This document shows, one piece after another, positions 49,485 through 61,261 of a stretch of DNA of 62,000 nt. The notes beneath the pieces are model-generated. The model saw only the letters and a list, made by a program, of their open reading frames with translations, searched no databases and was not told where the DNA came from. The number at the start of each line of letters is the position of its first letter. Within the stretch, counting starts at the first letter, position 1. The stretch comes from Chrysomallon squamiferum (Eukaryota; Mollusca; Gastropoda; Neomphalida; Peltospiridae): positions 11,388,288 to 11,450,287 of the forward strand of contig CM022673.1 of assembly GCA_012295275.1 (NCBI GenBank), given 5' to 3'. A program made the translations under genes and the position numbers.

Positions 49485-51361
49485 CTAACAAAGGAAATGA
49501 GAAAGTTTAAACGAACATTAATACTTGAACATTTTATTTCTTCACTTAAATGGTGGTGGGTTTTATTTGACTTGCTTGTAACAAATGTGCTGTGTATTTT
49601 TTTATCTTTTTAAAATTCATTCCCAGTTTTATTACTATATTTGTTAATGTACCGGTGAACATTGGCATTCATATATATTTATATAATTTTAACTGTACAT
49701 TTTTAGTGATGTGTCAAACTCTCTTCTGAATGTATACTGTATTCATTTGATTTACACACATCATTGCCCGAAATAAAACAGTTAGAAACAGAACAGATCA
49801 AAACAAATCAAAATGATTTTCACTGAGCATTTTTGTTGTTTGAAACAGCTGTCCAAATATCACATTCATTTGGAAAAATTTATAACCAATTTTTTACAAT
49901 TTATTTGTCTAGATTTTAACCATTTTATCAAGAGTAGATAGTACAGATGTTCAGATTTGAATATGATAATTTAAAAATAAATAAAGAGGTATACTTTCAA
50001 ATAAAAACTGATTGATGTGCTGGTGGAAATCCTGATACTTGTAAATTTTCAATAATGGTTCTCTTCAGACTTTCTCTACAAACTTTACTGGCCTGAAGTA
50101 AAATAGTTAAAAACCGAACTGATCAAAACAAAACAAAATGATTTTCACTGAGCATTTTTGTTGTTTGAAACTGCTGTCCAAATATCTCATTGATTTGGAA
50201 AAGTTTATAACCAATTTTTTACAATTTGTTTGTCAAGATTTTAACCATTTTATGAAGAGTAATTAGTACAGATGTTCAGATTTGAATATAATTTATAAAT
50301 AAATAAAGAGGTATACTATCAGATAAAAACTGATTGATGTGTAATTTGCACTTTATATATATATATATATATATATATTTGCTGGTAGAAATCCTAATAT
50401 TTGTAAATTATCAATAATGGAACTGAATTGATTTGCATTTGATCAGAAATTGAGTACAGATGGGTTAGCTCAATTTGGTAAAGAGCATTGGCTTTCCATG
50501 CCAGAGTATTTTGGTTCAAATCCAGAACCCATCATTATGATGATGCAAATCATATCAGACTTCCTTTCTTATTTGTGTTTTTTAATCATGAATATAATAA
50601 CATTTAAATATTGTGTCTTTTTGGGACCAAATCAGCTTTCTGCATTTCAGAGTACATGTAGTTGTTTTATTTGTAAACTAAATTCAGTATTTGCTTTTTG
50701 TAAAAGGTCTATAGATTTTCAAGCTTGCTGCCATTATCCTTCATTATCATTTAATTTTTCTTAATATTATCTAATTTTTTATATATATTTTTTTATATTA
50801 AGAGATCATTCTCTTTATTTATATTTTAAGTAATAAATAAATTGATCATGAAATATATTTATAAGTTTATATTACCATACCCCTTTGTAAATATTACTTA
50901 ATAGACACAAAATAATACAAAAGATGAATTGTCTAAGGTTTTTAATTAGAGACAAATATGTATTTTTCAGGATAATATATTGAAATTAATTGTTTAAAAG
51001 AGATAAAATGAATAAACGTCAGTCCTAAATGTAATAGAGGATCTGTCATCAAAAAGCATTGTGTTGTTGAAATATCTATAGACTGCTTGCCTTCATTTTT
51101 GTTACACTTTGATTAAAATAAAAATTTACATAGAAACAAAACATTTTGCTTTGAATTTTATTTAAAAAGCAACAACCATGTCCCTGGTCAAATTATTTCA
51201 GTGGCTACAGTATTTATAGGAAACCTATTTTCCTGACCAACATCAAATGACAACTCAACAAACACTGATTAGAAAATATAGCTTTATTATTAGCAAAGAA
51301 CTGGCCCTAGGACAAATAACAAAATGCATTAACAAATGTTTCTGATTAGTGATGATCTACT
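49485..51361 (+). repeat. Duplicated 3' flank of kinase copy 1
   Basis: This flank is repeated after copy 2 at 59,344-60,890, up to a sharp end after GATGATCTAC at 51,361. Within it a ~245-base block is also duplicated locally (49,771-50,015 and 50,097-50,341); copy 2 has only one such block (59,664-59,908). A tRNA-like element lies at 50,459-50,534. No further coding sequence is seen. Confidence 0.85.
50459..50534 (+). tRNA. tRNA-like element, anticodon TCC
   Basis: The 76 bases fold into a full cloverleaf: acceptor GATGGGT with ACCCATC (7 of 7 pairs), D stem GCTC/GAGC, anticodon stem TTGGC/GCCAG with loop TTTCCAT, T stem TTTGG/CCAGA with loop TTCAAAT, and discriminator A. The internal promoter boxes TAGCTCAATTTGG (A) and GGTTCAAATCC (B) are present. 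The anticodon would read Gly GGA, but the body does not look like a usual animal tRNA-Gly, so it may be a SINE head or a tRNA-derived repeat rather than a working tRNA gene. Confidence 0.5.
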
Positions 51362-52064
51362 CTTTGTACAGTGTATTTTTAAAATTTATTTTTTTATAAT
51401 TGTAAAATTGTTTTTATTTTTACGGAATATTTGTTTTATTTTCTACATTTTTATTTGTTGTGGTTTATTATAATTTATTTTGGGTATCAGCTTTAGGTAT
51501 ACCTTATTGTTTAAATATACGATTGATTAATTTATTTATCTGAGTGGCTTTTTAAAATTTTGTAAATACTTTGATAACTTTTTATACAGCAAGTTCATAT
51601 ACAAATTTTATGAATTTTTGAACAAGATGGAATTAAATATTCATTCGACAGAAAAAGAATAGGATGTTCACTTTTCAGTTTTGCTGGAAGATTAATATAA
51701 CTAAAGGAAAATAATAGGCCGAATATGGGATATTTGATGTAATATTAGATAACAGAATATGTGATGTAAAATCAGAACGTGGGCAAAATGTTACGTAAAA
51801 TTAAAATACGGAAGATATAGTATCAAACAAATATGGGAAAATGTGATATTAGACTGTGGGTAAAAAAATCATAATAATCATAAAAAAGTTTTGGAAATTC
51901 GTCACAGTTTTCCAGGACCTTAACGTTCTGCTACCTTGGCTTTGGAAATGTTACGGAAAATTATGTCCTTGCCGTAAATAAAATGTAAGAAATACTGGTT
52001 CGTGTCACTAATATTTAGCCCCCACCCAACGCCCCCGTTTTAGCCAATATAATGAGGTGGCGTT

Positions 52065-52111
<47 letters not shown>

Positions 52112-52923
52112 CGACTCCGGGCTATGTGCGCTTGCGTGAGATACGCACATTGTTAATTTAAAACAGCTGTATTTCGTTTTCCTGTGTTCCAGGTTTTTAT
52201 TTTTGGGTTTTTTTTTTTTTTAAATATTTTTAATTATCAATAAAAGGTGATATTCACTGCAAACTTTCATCAAACTGGCAGAATAGACTAAGTGGTCAGT
52301 GTAATTGATTACAACATTGGTAAGTGTGTATCGTTGCGTTGTCGTACTTTTGGTATCAACATGCACGCACTGACGCAGTGATACGCCACATAATTAATGA
52401 TTTAATGCAACGGCAATCAACTCTTCCAACCAATTCAAGTTTCTAAATGCAATAACACATACTACTTACAGAAGCGGCTTACACATTATTTGAAATAGAA
52501 AATAAAATTCACAAATAAAGTACACCGTCATATAACCGCCCCCTCCTACTTCGAAAAGAAATGTAGCGAGCTATAGTCGAAAAAAAAAACACGTTAATGT
52601 AGGTCACATTAAGGATGTCGTTGTAGTACACACGAATATAAATAAACATTGCTTTGATTGTGTCTTGGAAGGTTGCAGGAAAATATGGTACCGGAGAAAA
52701 AGGCACTGGAAAAAATGGCACACTGCAGATTAGGAAAAAATGGCAATCGGAGTAAATGGCACTGTGCAGATTATAATTTTTTTTTTTACAGTTTATTCAT
52801 GCAATATTATTACATACATGTATATTAATATATTGCATTAATCTGCCACTTGGTTTTGTTTAACAAAGTACAGTATTATATAGGAGTTTAATATTATACA
52901 CATACGTATACACACATCTACAC

Positions 52924-52967
<44 letters not shown>

Positions 52968-54565
52968 TTTCATATGTACATAGACGAATAAGTACATTCA
53001 TACATACAGACACGTTCATACAGATGTACCTAATGTAAATATATACACCATAGTTAAAATATCCTCCAGAATGATATCATTTAGTCAATTCAAACACTGA
53101 ATACAAAATGTGTGTGTGGTGTACACATATATATTTATGTGTATATGTGTAATATTAAATACTGTAATATTAAATACTGATATAATACTGTACTTTGTTA
53201 AGTAAAACAATACTGTACTTTGTTGAGTGATGCTGTATATTAATACACATATATTTAATAATATTGCATAAATAAACTATATTTTCAAAAGTACTTTTGA
53301 GCTTATTTTTTTTTTGAAGCAACTCTACAGAAAAAAATATAAGGTGCTGTTTTTTCCAAATCTGCACAGTGCCATTTCTTCCAGGTGCCATTTTTTTCCC
53401 CGGGTGCCAATTTTTCCAGTGCTATTTTTTCCGTTGCCATTTTTTCAGTACCCGTCTTGGAGAGGGGGAATCATCGAGCTTTACTTCGTATTTTGTATAG
53501 TAAGGTGTTACAAGGGGGTGGGTGAGTGTTTAATTTTGACAAAAATAACGTTGTGTAATATTTGAACGGCCCGTTAGGTTTATTTTTCATTTAAGGGTTA
53601 GGGCTTAGGGCGATGAATAGAGGGGGATAGGTCTCATTGTACCCAGTGTATTGAATTAGCGACAAAGCGAGCACGGTTAGAAAAAGATTTTGAATCACTA
53701 TCTTCATCTGCTGATGAACTGGCAGAATCTGCTTAGAATAAAGAATATCTCACTCATTTGACTAAATCTAATAGTTTCAGGAAGACTGTGAAAGCAAAAA
53801 ACAAAACAAACAACAACAACAACATCAACTTGAAACTAAGGTCGTAAATTGTGAAATAATAAACCTTGCAGAGAAGTCCAACTGATAATTCAGACCACAA
53901 ACTCATAAGAAGTAGGATCTGTGGCATTTTTAAGATATGGGTTATTAACTGAATAGGAAGAAAGGAACGCGACAACTGTTTATGAATCAGTACTTCTATA
54001 TTCATATCTGTGGCAATTTGCCTTACACGTCATAGTCTTGTCCACTCCTAGAATAAAACTCCATTTTGAAACGCCAAAATAAATTAGATTATTATTATTA
54101 TTTGTTTTTTTGTATTATTAGTAATCCTACATGCATACCACTCAGCTTAGTCAAGGCAAACGTTTTAACTCTAACAAACGTCTAAAAAATGAAAAAAAAA
54201 ATAAAAAAAAAAAATAAAAAAAAAAACCCCACCTTGTTGTGATTGAGATTGCTTGGAGTTTGGAAATTTGGATTTGTGGGCTATGGAAAGTTTTGGAAAA
54301 GTTATAGAAAATTTGACAGGCCAAGATGTACGAACCCTGTGTATCATTACATATACATATATATATAGTATCTAGATAGTATCTAAAACCCATCCAATAT
54401 CTATACAGTAAATATTTAAATTTAAAGTGTGCAAAGAAATAGTTTAAATATATTCTGCATGCATCAAAATTATGTAGTAGTAATAAGAGTAATATAATGA
54501 TGGAAATGTTACTAGAAAGGACAGCATTAATAACAATAGAAGTGTTATTAGATGTGAATTTTTTA

Positions 54566-54614
<49 letters not shown>
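51362..54614. other. Unique spacer between kinase copies
   Basis: This spacer interrupts the duplicated array. It includes an A run (52,070-52,108), a fold-back element (52,675-53,462), a TA tract (52,937-52,965), a possible orphan exon (53,647-53,736), A-rich tracts near 54,187-54,228 and a CA tract (54,569-54,614). No intact gene is seen. Confidence 0.65.
52675..53462. mobile_element. Fold-back element with subrepeats in its arms
   Basis: The left arm (52,675-52,880) and right arm (53,183-53,462) are inverted copies. Both carry three to five units like GGCACTGGAAAAAATGGCA at the outside, then CTGTGCAGAT, then a TTATTCATGCAATATTATTA-type block and a CTTTGTTAA..ACAGTATTATA block towards the centre. 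The loop between is TA/CA-rich. No coding region. This is the layout of a fold-back or long-TIR MITE. Confidence 0.7.
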
Positions 54615-54617
<3 letters not shown>

Positions 54618-54930
54618 TGGGACCAAATCAGTTTTCTGTTTTTGTCAATTTTTATTTGTAAATGAAATTCAGTCTTTGCTTTCTGTAAGTAATTCAAAAG
54701 AAGTATAACTGTTAAAGCATTCAGCCATTACCTTTTATTTGTCATTTTATCTTTCTTTCTTTATTTATTTAGTTTAAATTAAAATATTTTTTTCTGTTAG
54801 TATTTATATTTATTATTTTTTTTAAATTATATAAATAATCGTGAAATATATTTGTAAGTTTAGATTACAATACCACTTTGTGAATATTACTTAATGCACC
54901 AAAAAATAACGCAGACGGTGAATAACATTA
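54615..54930 (+). repeat. Remnant of a further kinase 3' flank unit
   Basis: The stretch starting GGGACCAAATCAG, followed by the TTTATTTGTAAATGAAATTCAG block and, at 54,860, AGTTTAGATTACAATACCACTTTGTGAATATTAC, is a diverged copy of 50,621-50,920 and 60,200-60,440. It lies directly upstream of the copy 2 exons. Confidence 0.75.
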
Positions 54931-55105
54931 GCAGTAGTAACAAACAAAACAACAATTACAACAATATTAAAGTCGTAGACTATTGTTGAAGACATAATAT
55001 ATAAAAACACAATAAAGAATAAATATAATTTATATGAATGAGGTGATTATATAAAATTCAGAAATTTACCAGAATTTTTTAATTTTTTTATTTATTTATT
55101 TTTAG

Positions 55106-57840
55106 ATGTGTTGTTTGGGGTTCAAAAAGTGCAGTGGAAGACTTGCTGTGTTCAGATAGAAATTTCAAAAGAAAGACTGGAGTAGTCATTGAAAGGGTAA
55201 AGTTTACTTTGTTGACCTTATTCAAGTTACTGTATGCACAGCAGTATGATTAAACTGAAAAAATTAAAAAATTAAAAAATTCTTCAAAATTCTTCTTTCA
55301 TTTGTGGCATACCTTATTTGCTGGTAATGAAGTTTGACAGTAAAATAACAAGTTTGTGAGGATTCAAGATATTTTTTTTTTTTTTTTTTTCAAATACTAT
55401 TCTTTGTCTCATAACTGAAGACTCAAGTGTAGAGAAATGTAAAGAGAATACAGCAACTGTTGAAAATGTTACCACAGTAAAAGAGACAGTGTTATTTTAT
55501 TATTATTGAATACAGTAACTTGAAAATATTGAAAATATATTTGTAAATTACATTTTCACTATTTGGCCATATTAATACATGTGTTTTACATGTAGAACTG
55601 AGTCATAAGATGGCACTAGCTAAACATTTTGATGACAAGTTCAAAATTAATGACAAACACCATTTTTCTTGTAGTCAATACATCCATCAAATGCAAATCA
55701 GCTGATTGAGAATGAACAATACACATTGGAAGAAAAACTTGGAAGAGGCAGTTTTGGAGATGTTTGTTCCTATAAACACGTGGTAACAAAAAAGGACTTT
55801 GTCATCAAAAAGGTTGGTTCTGCACAGTTTTTTAAACATTTTTTTTCTTCTGTATGTAAATGAATCATGAACAAGTTTTTCTAGATCGATAAACATTTGG
55901 AGAGAAATTGATCCTTCAAGCTTCTAAAAAGTGATTGAAATTTGTATTTCTCACTGACAAATTTGAAAGTGTAATTCAAAGTTACATGAATTACATTTTA
56001 CAAATTATGAAATAATCAGTTCTCCAACAATATGTATACACAATAATTCTTTCATTTGTAATGAAATCACTGGAGAAGTAGTTTTAATATGGATTTAAAA
56101 AGTTCCTGCATCTTTCTCTCTCATGTTTTTAAAAAGTTTTGGCTTCATAGGCTCAACACTTATGGAAATACACAATCATCCATTTAGACCCTTCTGATGG
56201 TATATGAATATACTGTAATTAATTATTAAGACAATGTTTTTTTTATTTTTAATTTTTAGATCATGTGTAGATTCCGACGCAGGGAAGTTGAAGTACTAAT
56301 GCAGCTGGATCATCCAAACATTACAAAGTTTCTGGGTTTCGTTGTTGACAATGAAATACCAGAGATCCTGATGGAATATGCAGGTTTGTTTGTATTTTGA
56401 AATAAAGTGGTAAGATTCATTATAATTTGTTAACATAAAAACATATTGAAGCTAAATATTTCTGCAGTGCAGTTTGTCAAATTGCAGAACTATGTAATGA
56501 AAGTTGCATTGACCTGTGTGTGGTGAAGTGTAAGTAAAATATACGTAGGCACAAATAGGTTTTCATTTAAGGCCAGAAGTTTCTGCATAAAGTTTGATCT
56601 GTTCTATTTTACATGCATTTATTGATGTAGGAGTAAGAATTGTTTTAAAAATCTCATAGGAATAAATATTTTTTTTAAAAGTTGTTTGGCATTTATTTTA
56701 CATTGTTTTCATCCAAAAGTTTAAACAATTTTGACATGTTTTTTTTTTTTTTTTTTTACCTTTACTATTTAATGTCTCTCAAGTGAATATAATACAATAA
56801 TGATATGATTAAGGAAAACAAAATTGAATTTTGCTTGATGTATAATCAATTTTGACATGTTTTAATGAGTGAACTTTTGTTACAATCAAACCAAATAATC
56901 AGCTGTAAAATGCTTATTTCTAAACTTGCTAAATATTTTCATGGTTTTTTATTTACATCATATAATGATAAAGAATTTAAAAAGTAAATGTTAAAATACA
57001 GCAGGATAACTATTCAAAGTGTTTAATGATGCAAAACTTAATTTGTTTTAAAAAAAAAAAAAAAAAAAAAAAAATGATGCAAAATTTATTTTCCAGGACC
57101 TTCCCTGAAAAAACTGATGATCACTGGTAAATTTCAAAAGATTTCAGATTTGACCAACATTCTGGAATTAAGTTCACAATTACTTGCTGCCCTCAAATAC
57201 ATGCACCAGTATGGCATCTGGCATTTGGACATTAAATGTGAGAACAATGTTGTTGTTTTTGTATTTAATTATTTTCTTACTTACGAAGTTTTTATGCGTA
57301 TTATATTATTACCTTTTTTTATATATATATTATATTCTGTTCCAGTTTCTTTTATTAATAAATTATGTGTAACAATGTTAGTTATTTTCATAATTCTCAC
57401 AAAATGCACATTCAAAAGTGTCAAAATTAAGTACTTAAATATTTTTAAATTTCAAGAAAATGTTTAAAAGTGAATACAAATCTTTAAAAATATAATTTTT
57501 GCTTGTAGATCTGTAGTCCTTATACATTAGTAAATTTCTCTTGAAGTTTTCTGTGTGAATCATGTTTCATTGTATGTTAATTCTCTGTATATTTAAAGAT
57601 TAGATTTAGATCAGAAGTTTATTTAAGCTGATGTGATCTATGAATAACAATCATACTTAATGTACCTATTTTTAGTAATGGTAAAATAACTTGGACAAGT
57701 CTTCAGCATCAAAACTGCATTTGTAGTTAAAAAAATAAATAATAATATTGGTGCATGCTACTTTAATTTAAAACATTTATTCTCTGCCATAGAAAAACAA
57801 TCTGAATATCATGAATTATTTCTTTATTTTATTTTATTAT

Positions 57841-57873
<33 letters not shown>

Positions 57874-59343
57874 CAGCTGAAAACATCTGTATTTTAATAA
57901 CGCCTGAGCTTATACTTAAAATCACCGATTTTGGCTCTGTGAAAACCCCACAAGATCCTATAAGCTCTACTGGCTGGACACCAGAGTACATGAGTCCAGA
58001 GGCTTGTTTCTTCATACTTAAAGAAAAATTGCAAAACGGAGAAAAGGATGTGCAGTTGTCTGAAAAAGCAGATATATACAGCTTTGGCCTTACAGTTGCA
58101 TTTATGATGAGTGGCTACCACATTGTGCAGCAGTTCATCATCAATTATTTAATGACTGAAGAAGAAAGAAAAGATCAACAGAAATACATGGAGAAGCGAT
58201 TTCAGATTATTGTTCATGTAAGTTTACAAACTGCAGAAAACTTAATAATATTTAGAAATTAGATTATTAATTAAATTGAATATGGGATCCATTCAATTTT
58301 GTCATTGTTTAATAGCCATAATGATAATAATGTTCATTTTGAGAATATGTTACTCTAATTAACTTATATTATCTATAATAAAGACATTTTTTGTTTTTAT
58401 TTTTATTATGCTTAAATAATTTTGATTCTGTTCAGATTCATTAGTTTTCATCTGTTTAATGATTCAACATTATTTCAAAGGTTGCTAGAGATCCAAACTT
58501 GGTTAAAAAACATGCTATCAAAAGTAATTGGCCAGAAGTCATCAGAACTCTCCTGGAGAACACTTTAGAAGGAGATGCTAACATCCGTTGGTCTGCTGCT
58601 CAGGGTTTGGACTACATTAAACTTAAAGGTTTGTTTCTGATATTTATATGGAATATTGAATTATACGTAATTATTGACTTTTTTTTAATGTTAACATTGC
58701 ATGCTTTTGTTTGAACACAAACATGAACTAATGCTATTTGTTTACAAATATTTGTATTTTTTATTTTATTTTGTTACATTATATGTAATTTGATTCTCAG
58801 AATTACTGTAGCAGAGAACACAAAACTTGATGGATTCAAATGTTTATTTCTAAGGAATGAACCTTGACCTGTTGGATAATGGCCACAGAGCTGAATTCAC
58901 TTTTAAGAACCAAATATGACATCTGTTATCCTTCATGGGGGGAGGCAGGTTTCTTACCTCTTATACATGTTCTCAGAACATTGCAACCAATGTTTAATCT
59001 CTGATTCCTTTGGAGAATCTGAATTTGGCATCTTTGTAATACCATCAACATTTCCAGTTAAAACTGAACAGAAGTTATTATTATTTTTATTTTTTCTTCA
59101 ATAGGACAAAAACAGCTGCCAACAGTTGTTGGGTCTCCTGCCTGTCAAGGAGATGGTAACATTCCTGATTTCAGCCAGTCGAAGTCATCCCTGGGAAGTA
59201 AATGGCCTGACGAAGAGTCCACGACAGGAAAAATGATAAGAAATAAACTGAGGAATAAACTGAAAGGAAAACACAGAAACCAGCCATATGAACTTCGTGA
59301 TAAAGTGGAACCAGAAAAAGTACAAAATGCCCATTTTCAATGA
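55106..59343 (+). CDS. Divergent protein kinase, copy 2 (5' exons not found)
   Basis: Exons 55,106-55,196; 55,675-55,812; 56,260-56,383; 57,097-57,237; 57,877-58,217; 58,481-58,628; 59,105-59,343 match exons 8-14 of copy 1 in length and phase, except the last, which is 15 bases shorter. They encode a complete kinase domain: GRGSFG, beta-3 VIKK, alpha-C glutamate present (REVEVL), HLDIKSEN, DFG, SPE and KADIYSFG. A 5-base deletion near the end changes the frame so the protein ends VQNAHFQ instead of NALPIFNEIM. The first visible exon starts in the middle of a codon (phase 2) and has no in-frame start, so this is either a 5'-truncated duplicate or an alternative 3' module spliced to copy 1 exons 1-7, whose exon 7 ends in the matching phase. 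AATAAA lies at 59,666. Confidence 0.75.
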
Positions 59344-59917
59344 AATCATGTGACTAACAAAGGAAATGAGAAAGTTTAAACGAACATTAATACTTGAACA
59401 TTTTATTTCTTCACTTAAATGGTGGTGGGTTTTATTTAACTTGCTTGTAGTAGATGTGCTGTGTATTTTTATTATTATTTTTTTTAGATTCATTTCCAGT
59501 TAAAAAAAGCAATATTACTGTATTAGATAATGTACCGGTGAACATTTGCATTCATATATATTTATATAATTTTAATTGTACATTTTTAATCATGTGTCAA
59601 GCTTTCTCTTCTGAATGTATACTGTATTCATTTGTACAACAGATTTACACACTTCACTGGGCTGAAATAAAACAGAAACAGAACTGATAAAAACAAAACA
59701 AAATGATTTTTACTGAGCATTTTTGTTGTTTGAAACTGCTGTCCAAATATCTCATTGGTTTGAAAAAGTTTATAACCAATTTTTTACAGTTTATTTGTCT
59801 AGATTTTAACCATTTTATCAAGAGTAGATAGTACAGATGTTCAGATTTGAATATGATAATTTAAAAATAAATAAAGAGGCATACTTTCAGATAAAAACTG
59901 ATTAATGTGTAATTTGC

Positions 59918-59967
<50 letters not shown>

Positions 59968-61261
59968 ATCTGCTGGTGGAAATCCTGATATTTGTGAATT
60001 TTCAATAATGAAACTGAATTGATCAGAAATTGAGTACAGATGGGTTAGCTCAGTTTGGTTTGAGCATTGGCTTTCTGTTGCAGAGTATTTTGGTTCAAAT
60101 CCAGAACCCATCATTATGATGATGCAAATCATATCGGACTTCCATCGTTGTTTGTGTTTTTTAATCATGAATATAATAACATTTAAATATATTGTGTGTT
60201 TTTGGGACCAGATCAGCTTTCTTTATTTCAGAGTACATGTAGTTGTTTTATTTGTAAACTAAATTCAGTATTTGCTTTTTGTAAATGGTCTATAGATTTT
60301 CAAGCTTGCTGCCATTATTCTTTCATTTTTTTATATAAATTTATTTTTAAATTAATTTAAAAAAAATATATAATATAAATCATGAAATATATTTATAAGC
60401 TTAGATTACAATACCACTTTGTGAATATTACTTAATACACACAAAATAATGTAAAAGGTGTTAATTAAAGACTATTATGTATTTTTCAGGATAATATATT
60501 GAAATTAGTTGTTTAAAAGAGATAAAATGAATAAACGTCAGTCCTAAATGTAATACAGGATCTGTCATCAAAAAGCGGTTGTGTTGTTGAAATATCTATA
60601 GACTATAATCATCTGCTTGCCTTCATTTTTGTTACGATTTGATTAAAATAAAAATTTACATAAAAACAAAACATTTTGCTTTGACTTTTATTTAAAAAGC
60701 AACAACCATGTCCCTGGTCAAATTATTTCAGTGGCTACAGTATTTATAGGAAACCTATTTTCCTGACCAACATGGAATGACAACTTGACAAACATTGATT
60801 AGAAAATATAGCTTTATTATTAGCAAAGAACTGGCCCTAGAACAAATAACAAAATGCGTTAACAAATGTTTGATTAGTGATGATCTACATTTTGTGGAAA
60901 TGAAGTTCAGTATTTGCTTTTTATAAGTGAGTCAAAAGATCAATAGATGATCAAGCATTTTTTTTTTTTTTTTATTAATATTATTATATATTTATTTATT
61001 TTTAAATTAAGAAATCTTCTACTGGTATTTATATTATATAAAAAAAATTAAAAGAAATTATATATAAATGATTATGAACTACATTTATAAGTTTAGACTG
61101 AAGTACCACTTTGCAAATATAACTTTATGCACGGAAAATAATATAAAAGGTGTTAATTAAAGACTTACGTATTTTTCAGGATAATATATTGAAATTAATT
61201 AACAAAAAATCGAAATTTAATTCAGAATCCGGTGTTCAAATATTAATATATTATAATCATT
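59344..61261 (+). repeat. Duplicated 3' flank of kinase copy 2
   Basis: It parallels 49,485-51,361 up to about 60,890 and then shows another partial copy of the same flank at 60,895-61,200 (GAAATGAAGTTCAGTATTTGC near 60,898; TATTTTTCAGGATAATATAT near 61,170). A TA microsatellite lies at 59,922-59,964. No coding region is seen. Confidence 0.8.
60039..60113 (+). pseudogene. Decayed copy of the tRNA-like element
   Basis: It is the paralogue of 50,459-50,534 in the copy 2 flank. Acceptor, D and T stems and both internal promoter boxes are kept, but the anticodon stem (TTGGC against TGCAG) has lost pairing and the loop reads TTTCTGT. It is therefore not a working tRNA. Confidence 0.6.

Noticed and set aside
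47999-58121. 75-codon minus-strand frames in both kinase copies, nearly identical to each other
   Set aside because: They are antisense shadows of exon 12; their similarity only reflects the duplication of the sense exon.
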